Origin: Allopusillimonas soli
Lineage (GTDB): Bacteria; Pseudomonadota; Gammaproteobacteria; Burkholderiales; Burkholderiaceae_B
Assembly: GCF_004153445.1 (NCBI RefSeq)
Contig: NZ_SDQC01000004.1
Span: 372,001-436,000 of the forward strand
DNA: 64,000 bases
Reading direction: 5' to 3'
Positions 60,734 to 64,000 of the stretch are shown piece after piece (position 1 is the stretch's first letter; every line of letters begins with the position of its first letter). Under the pieces are notes generated by a model. The model ran no database searches. It was not told the origin of the DNA and worked only from the letters and a program-made list of their open reading frames with translations. Position numbers and translations under genes: made by a program.

Positions 60734-61624
60734 ATGAATGTTGCGTTTCTAAAAAACTTCCTCACCATCGTGGATGCGGGTTCTGTTGCTGAAGCGGCAC
60801 GACGGCTGAATCTATCCCCGACGACACTGGCGCAGCAGATGAAGTCGATTGAAAAAGACTTGGGCGTGAAGCTCGTTATGCGCACAGGCCGCACGGTGTC
60901 CTTAACGGAAGCGGGGCATCGCGTCCTAGAACAGGCTCGAGCGCTGGTTCATGATTATTCGAACATGCATTTGACCGCCAACTCTTCACTGCCTCCAAAA
61001 GAGTTGCGCTTGGGATCGATCAATACAGCGTTGCAGTCGTTTATTCCGGATACTTTGTTGATGCTGACAGAGCGCCTCCCTACCTTATCAGTTTTTATTC
61101 ACGCGGGCACTTCCGAGAAACTACTGGAAGACGTCCGCAAAGGCGCCTTGGATGCTGTGATCATTCCCCATCCACAATATGACTTTCCCAAGTCTCTATG
61201 CTGGCAATTGCTCATTGTTGAGCCGCTCATTGCGCTTGTGCCCGCCCGCTTGCGGGCTGCGGATCCGTACAAGATTCTAAGAACACAACCCTTCATCAGG
61301 TATGATCGTCAGCATTGGGGAGGCCAGCTGGCAGATCGCTACTTAAAAGAAATGGACATCGTGCCAAAAGAGCGTTTTGAGCTGGCCTCCTTGTTAACCA
61401 TCGCTCTGATGGTGGACAGGGGACTAGGTGTGTCTTTGGTTCCCGACTCTCATTACCCGTCGCCGCCTGGGCTGCGTTTGGCAAAGTTGCCGCTTCTCGC
61501 TACTCACCATCAACGATTGATTGGTGCGGTATGGAAGCGCGGTTCTCCCAAGGAGGGACTAGTGGGTGTTGTTATAGATCACATTCGTAGCGTACTCGCC
61601 CTCGAGAAATCACGTTCAAGTTGA
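60734..61624 (+). CDS. LysR family regulator, paralogue of the one at 36042
   Basis: A 296-residue LysR protein with helix-turn-helix AEAARRLNLSPTTLAQQMKS and KDLGVKLVMRTGRTVSLTEAG. It shares FIRYDR, ELASLLTIALMVDR and LGVSLVPDS with the LysR at 36042. It converges with and overlaps the CoA-transferase gene by 9 bp. Because its paralogue sits beside a CoA-transferase operon too, both may sense related acids or acyl-CoAs. Confidence 0.92.
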   Translation: MNVAFLKNFLTIVDAGSVAEAARRLNLSPTTLAQQMKSIEKDLGVKLVMRTGRTVSLTEAGHRVLEQARALVHDYSNMHLTANSSLPPKELRLGSINTALQSFIPDTLLMLTERLPTLSVFIHAGTSEKLLEDVRKGALDAVIIPHPQYDFPKSLCWQLLIVEPLIALVPARLRAADPYKILRTQPFIRYDRQHWGGQLADRYLKEMDIVPKERFELASLLTIALMVDRGLGVSLVPDSHYPSPPGLRLAKLPLLATHHQRLIGAVWKRGSPKEGLVGVVIDHIRSVLALEKSRSS

Positions 61625-62878
61625 CGCCTCAAAGACTATGCCGGATTCAAGAAGCTTTCGGTACGCATGTTCGTCGATGCCTACTTTCGCCAGAACTTCG
61701 CGATTATGCGCTCCGAGCGCTGGCGCAGGTGTTCTGATACTTCCGGGTGTTGCCGACAGCCGGGGAAGTACCGTGTGCATGGGAAACGAGCCCATTTCAT
61801 TGTCCGGGTATTCGCGAATGATTCCGCGCTCGATAAAGTGTGGATCCTCGATGATCTGCGATATGTCATAAATGGGGCCGATGGTCACTTCCGCTGCCTC
61901 GAAGAACGCAACATTCTCTGCCTGGGTTCTTTGGGAAATGAAGTCCGCTACGATATTGTCGAGTTCATCAACATTTTTTACGCGTGCGGCATTAGTCGCA
62001 AACTTCGGATTGTTTATGAGATCCTCTCTGCCGATCGACCTGAACAGCCGCTCTGCCATTTTTTGCGTTGAGGCGGATAAGGAGACATATCGGTCATCCT
62101 TGGTGCGATAGGCATTTCGAGGCCCGGAGTTAGTAGACCGGCTGCCGACGCGAGGCTTCACTGTTCCCGTCAATCTATAGTTGGCCGCTTGCGGTCCTAG
62201 AACATGAAAAAGAGGGTCGAGCAACGAGACATCGATCACTTGACCTATGCCGCCTAGTTTCTCGGAGTTTCGTAGAGCGATCATTGTAGCCGTTGCGCCA
62301 TAGCTTCCGGCAAACGCATCCGCCATGTAAAACGGGGGAAGTACTGGCTCGCGATCCGGAAATCCATTAAAGGAGGCAAAGCCTGAAATTCCTTCTATCA
62401 AGGTACCGAACCCTGGTCGATGGCTATAAGGGCCTTCTTGACCCCAGCCGGATATCCTGACGATGACCAGTTTTGGGTGACGCCGATGCAGCTGTTCTGG
62501 AGCGAGCCCCATCTTCTCCAATGTGCCTGGTCTGAAACTCTCCACCAGAACGTGGCAAGTTTCCACCAAGTGCCTGAGCAACTTTTGCGCATACTCATGG
62601 CGTAGATTCAGTGCGAGGCTTTTCTTGTTGCGGGCATATAACTTCCAATTGGTTTCTATGCCTTGCGTCTGCCAGGCGCGTAGTGTGTCTCCTTCTTTGG
62701 GTTCTACCTTGATGACCTCTGCGCCAAAGTCGCCGAGCATCTGAGTTAAAGCGTTGCCTGCAAACAGCCTGGATAAGTCCAGGACCCGAATGCCGTTCAG
62801 GGGGCCGACTGTGTCTCTATCGTAGTCTGCCTTATGAAATTTGCTTTCTGACAGTGCATTCACTTCCACTTCTTGCAT
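61616..62878 (-). CDS. CaiB/BaiF family CoA-transferase (type III)
   Basis: A 420-residue family-III CoA-transferase. GIRVLDLSRLFAGNALTQML, FGAEVIKVEPKEGDTLRAW and HVLVESFRPGTLEKMGL are typical; the catalytic Asp should lie in FYMADAFAGSYG. It is divergent from the Bug gene at 63039 across 160 bp and overlaps the LysR gene end to end. It would activate the acid taken up by that Bug system. It differs strongly from the CoA-transferase at 33762, so it is not a recent duplicate. Confidence 0.92.
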   Translation of the reverse strand: MQEVEVNALSESKFHKADYDRDTVGPLNGIRVLDLSRLFAGNALTQMLGDFGAEVIKVEPKEGDTLRAWQTQGIETNWKLYARNKKSLALNLRHEYAQKLLRHLVETCHVLVESFRPGTLEKMGLAPEQLHRRHPKLVIVRISGWGQEGPYSHRPGFGTLIEGISGFASFNGFPDREPVLPPFYMADAFAGSYGATATMIALRNSEKLGGIGQVIDVSLLDPLFHVLGPQAANYRLTGTVKPRVGSRSTNSGPRNAYRTKDDRYVSLSASTQKMAERLFRSIGREDLINNPKFATNAARVKNVDELDNIVADFISQRTQAENVAFFEAAEVTIGPIYDISQIIEDPHFIERGIIREYPDNEMGSFPMHTVLPRLSATPGSIRTPAPALGAHNREVLAKVGIDEHAYRKLLESGIVFEAST

Positions 62879-63038
62879 TTGATATCTCCCGCTTGCTACG
62901 CAAATACTAGATCAGGAATACCACCCGTGGAAGGAGAAAAAGGCATTTTTAAAAAACGTGTATTACGTTCCTTTAATAAAACTACAACGTGTAATATGGA
63001 TTCGAAAATTTATAAATTGATGATTTCTAGGAGGCAAG

Positions 63039-64000
63039 ATGAACAAAGTCATCCGACTCTGTATGGCGACCCTTATAGGGTTCGCGATCAGTCCGAGCAG
63101 CTGGGCCAAATACCCCGATAAATCGATATCCATTATCGTGCCGTTTACCCCGGGCGGCTTCAGTGACAAGGTCGCTCGGCTGGTCGCCGAGGGCATAGGC
63201 GCCAAGCTGGGTGTTTCAACCATCGTTGATAACAAGCCTGGCGCAGCCGGCGCCTTGGCGTTGTCTCAAATAAGCCGCGCCGAGCCGGATGGCTATACCC
63301 TTTATCTATCCAATTCGGCGACTGATGCCATCAATCCCAACATCTATCGGACGCAGGAGGTCGATCCGCTGAAGGCACTCAAGCCAATCATACTGGTTGT
63401 TAAAACGCCCAACCTGGTAGCGGTCAATAAAGATGTAAAGGCCCATACGTTGACCGAATTGGTGGAGTTGGCCCACAACCACCCCGGCCAACTTAACTTC
63501 GGTACGCCCGGTGTAGGTACAACCGGCCATTTAACTGGGGAGCTTTTCAATGGGGTTGCGAATATCCAGTTGCAGCATGTTCCTTATAAGGGTTCTGCGC
63601 AGGTTTTCACCGACCTTGTCGGTGGGCAGATACAGGTGACTTTCGACAACATCACCACGCTTGCCGGGCAGGTCAAAGGTGGACATATACGTGGCCTAGC
63701 CGTCACGGGATTGAAGCGATCTCCGTTGCTGCCGGACATTCCCACCGTCGTAGAGTCCGGCTACCCGGGATTTGAAACTACCTCTTGGGCGGGGATATCA
63801 GCGCCTGCCGGTACACCGGATGACGTCATTCGGACTCTGAACAAAGCGATCTCGGCCATCATAGAGACAAAGGAATTCAAGGCCAAGATGAATGGCGGTG
63901 AGGTCGCGGGGGGTAGCGCGGACAGTTTCCGCCAATTCATTGTCGAGGAGCGGGAAAAATGGGGCGGGGTCGTCCGGCGAATCAACCTGAGCATGGATTG
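63039..64000 (+). CDS. Bug/TctC-type periplasmic solute receptor, 3' end cut by window
   Basis: From ATG 63039 (AGGAGG 5 nt upstream) the frame is open to the window end: 320 codons plus two bases. Signal peptide MNKVIRLCMATLIGFAISPS ends near SWA. Motifs ISIIVPFTPGGFSDKVARL, IVDNKPGAAGALALSQI, AEPDGYTLYLSN and LLPDIPTVVESGYPGF identify the Bug family. The final bases TG after GAT are compatible with a TGA stop just outside, giving about 320 residues. Divergent from the CoA-transferase gene. Confidence 0.92.
   Translation, partial: MNKVIRLCMATLIGFAISPSSWAKYPDKSISIIVPFTPGGFSDKVARLVAEGIGAKLGVSTIVDNKPGAAGALALSQISRAEPDGYTLYLSNSATDAINPNIYRTQEVDPLKALKPIILVVKTPNLVAVNKDVKAHTLTELVELAHNHPGQLNFGTPGVGTTGHLTGELFNGVANIQLQHVPYKGSAQVFTDLVGGQIQVTFDNITTLAGQVKGGHIRGLAVTGLKRSPLLPDIPTVVESGYPGFETTSWAGISAPAGTPDDVIRTLNKAISAIIETKEFKAKMNGGEVAGGSADSFRQFIVEEREKWGGVVRRINLSMD

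Noticed and set aside
60523-60792. Plus-strand 89-codon frame between two LysR genes
   Set aside because: No similarity recognised, it ends inside the LysR gene and no clear ribosome site is seen.
1-64000. tRNA, rRNA, CRISPR, integrase or transposase genes
   Set aside because: None could be recognised by eye on either strand; almost all sequence is accounted for by metabolic, transport and regulatory genes.

Overview
The window reads as the chromosome of a GC-rich betaproteobacterium, most likely of the family Alcaligenaceae (Bordetella/Achromobacter/Pusillimonas-like). The basis is gene style rather than a marker gene: six periplasmic Bug/TctC-type solute receptors (14966, 23008, 31866, 38828, 45600, 63039), none beside TctA/TctB membrane genes, many LysR regulators and many small catabolic operons. 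No rRNA, tRNA, CRISPR array, insertion sequence or complete prophage was seen. Names come from reading the translated proteins; no database search was possible.

1-9.4 kb: the end of a GhrA-like 2-ketoacid reductase gene meets a dipeptide-type ABC operon on the minus strand (M20 hydrolase, DppA-, DppB-, DppC-like proteins and a fused double ATPase). The divergent MocR/PdxR-type regulator probably controls it. 9.6-18.8 kb: YjbQ and VOC proteins, an FbpABC-like ABC importer, a Bug receptor, a LysR regulator and an amidohydrolase pair. 18.9-29.4 kb: a D-tartrate dehydratase homologue, GNAT and class-III aminotransferase genes, a minus-strand set of MBL-fold hydrolase, Bug and alpha/beta hydrolase with a GntR regulator, NudC, an MFS carrier and a 3-hydroxyisobutyrate dehydrogenase-type enzyme.

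29.5-31.8 kb: a palindrome resembling a Zur box precedes a zinc-free ribosomal protein L36 gene. Overlapping it in an apparent operon are a CzcO/ArsO-like flavoprotein with a cysteine-rich tail and a BASS/ACR3-like membrane carrier. This is the strongest candidate for an undescribed zinc-starvation (or arsenic) module.

31.9-36 kb (minus): a CitE-like lyase, a CaiB-type CoA-transferase, an amidohydrolase and a Bug receptor, divergent from a LysR gene. 36-48.2 kb (plus): two overlapping LysR genes, then an aromatic-acid cluster holding two alpha/beta hydrolases, a VOC dioxygenase candidate, a salicylate-type adenylating ligase, a thioesterase, a salicylyl-CoA-5-hydroxylase-like monooxygenase, two Bug receptors, maleate isomerase and a TetR regulator. 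Together these suggest a 2-hydroxyaryl acid going through a CoA thioester to a gentisate-like diphenol, then ring cleavage to maleate and fumarate.

48.2-53.5 kb: a DeoR regulator and a HAD phosphatase diverge from a PhnD-C-E-E transporter, with no C-P lyase genes nearby. 53.5-60.5 kb: a mosaic accessory stretch with gene remnants (a LysR tail and an exonuclease/endonuclease-family head), an NmrA-like gene with a LysR gene, a ParE/RHH toxin-antitoxin pair, an HxlR regulator and an MFS gene broken by one in-frame amber codon. 60.7-64 kb: LysR, CoA-transferase and a final Bug receptor that runs off the window, echoing the 31.9-36.9 kb module.
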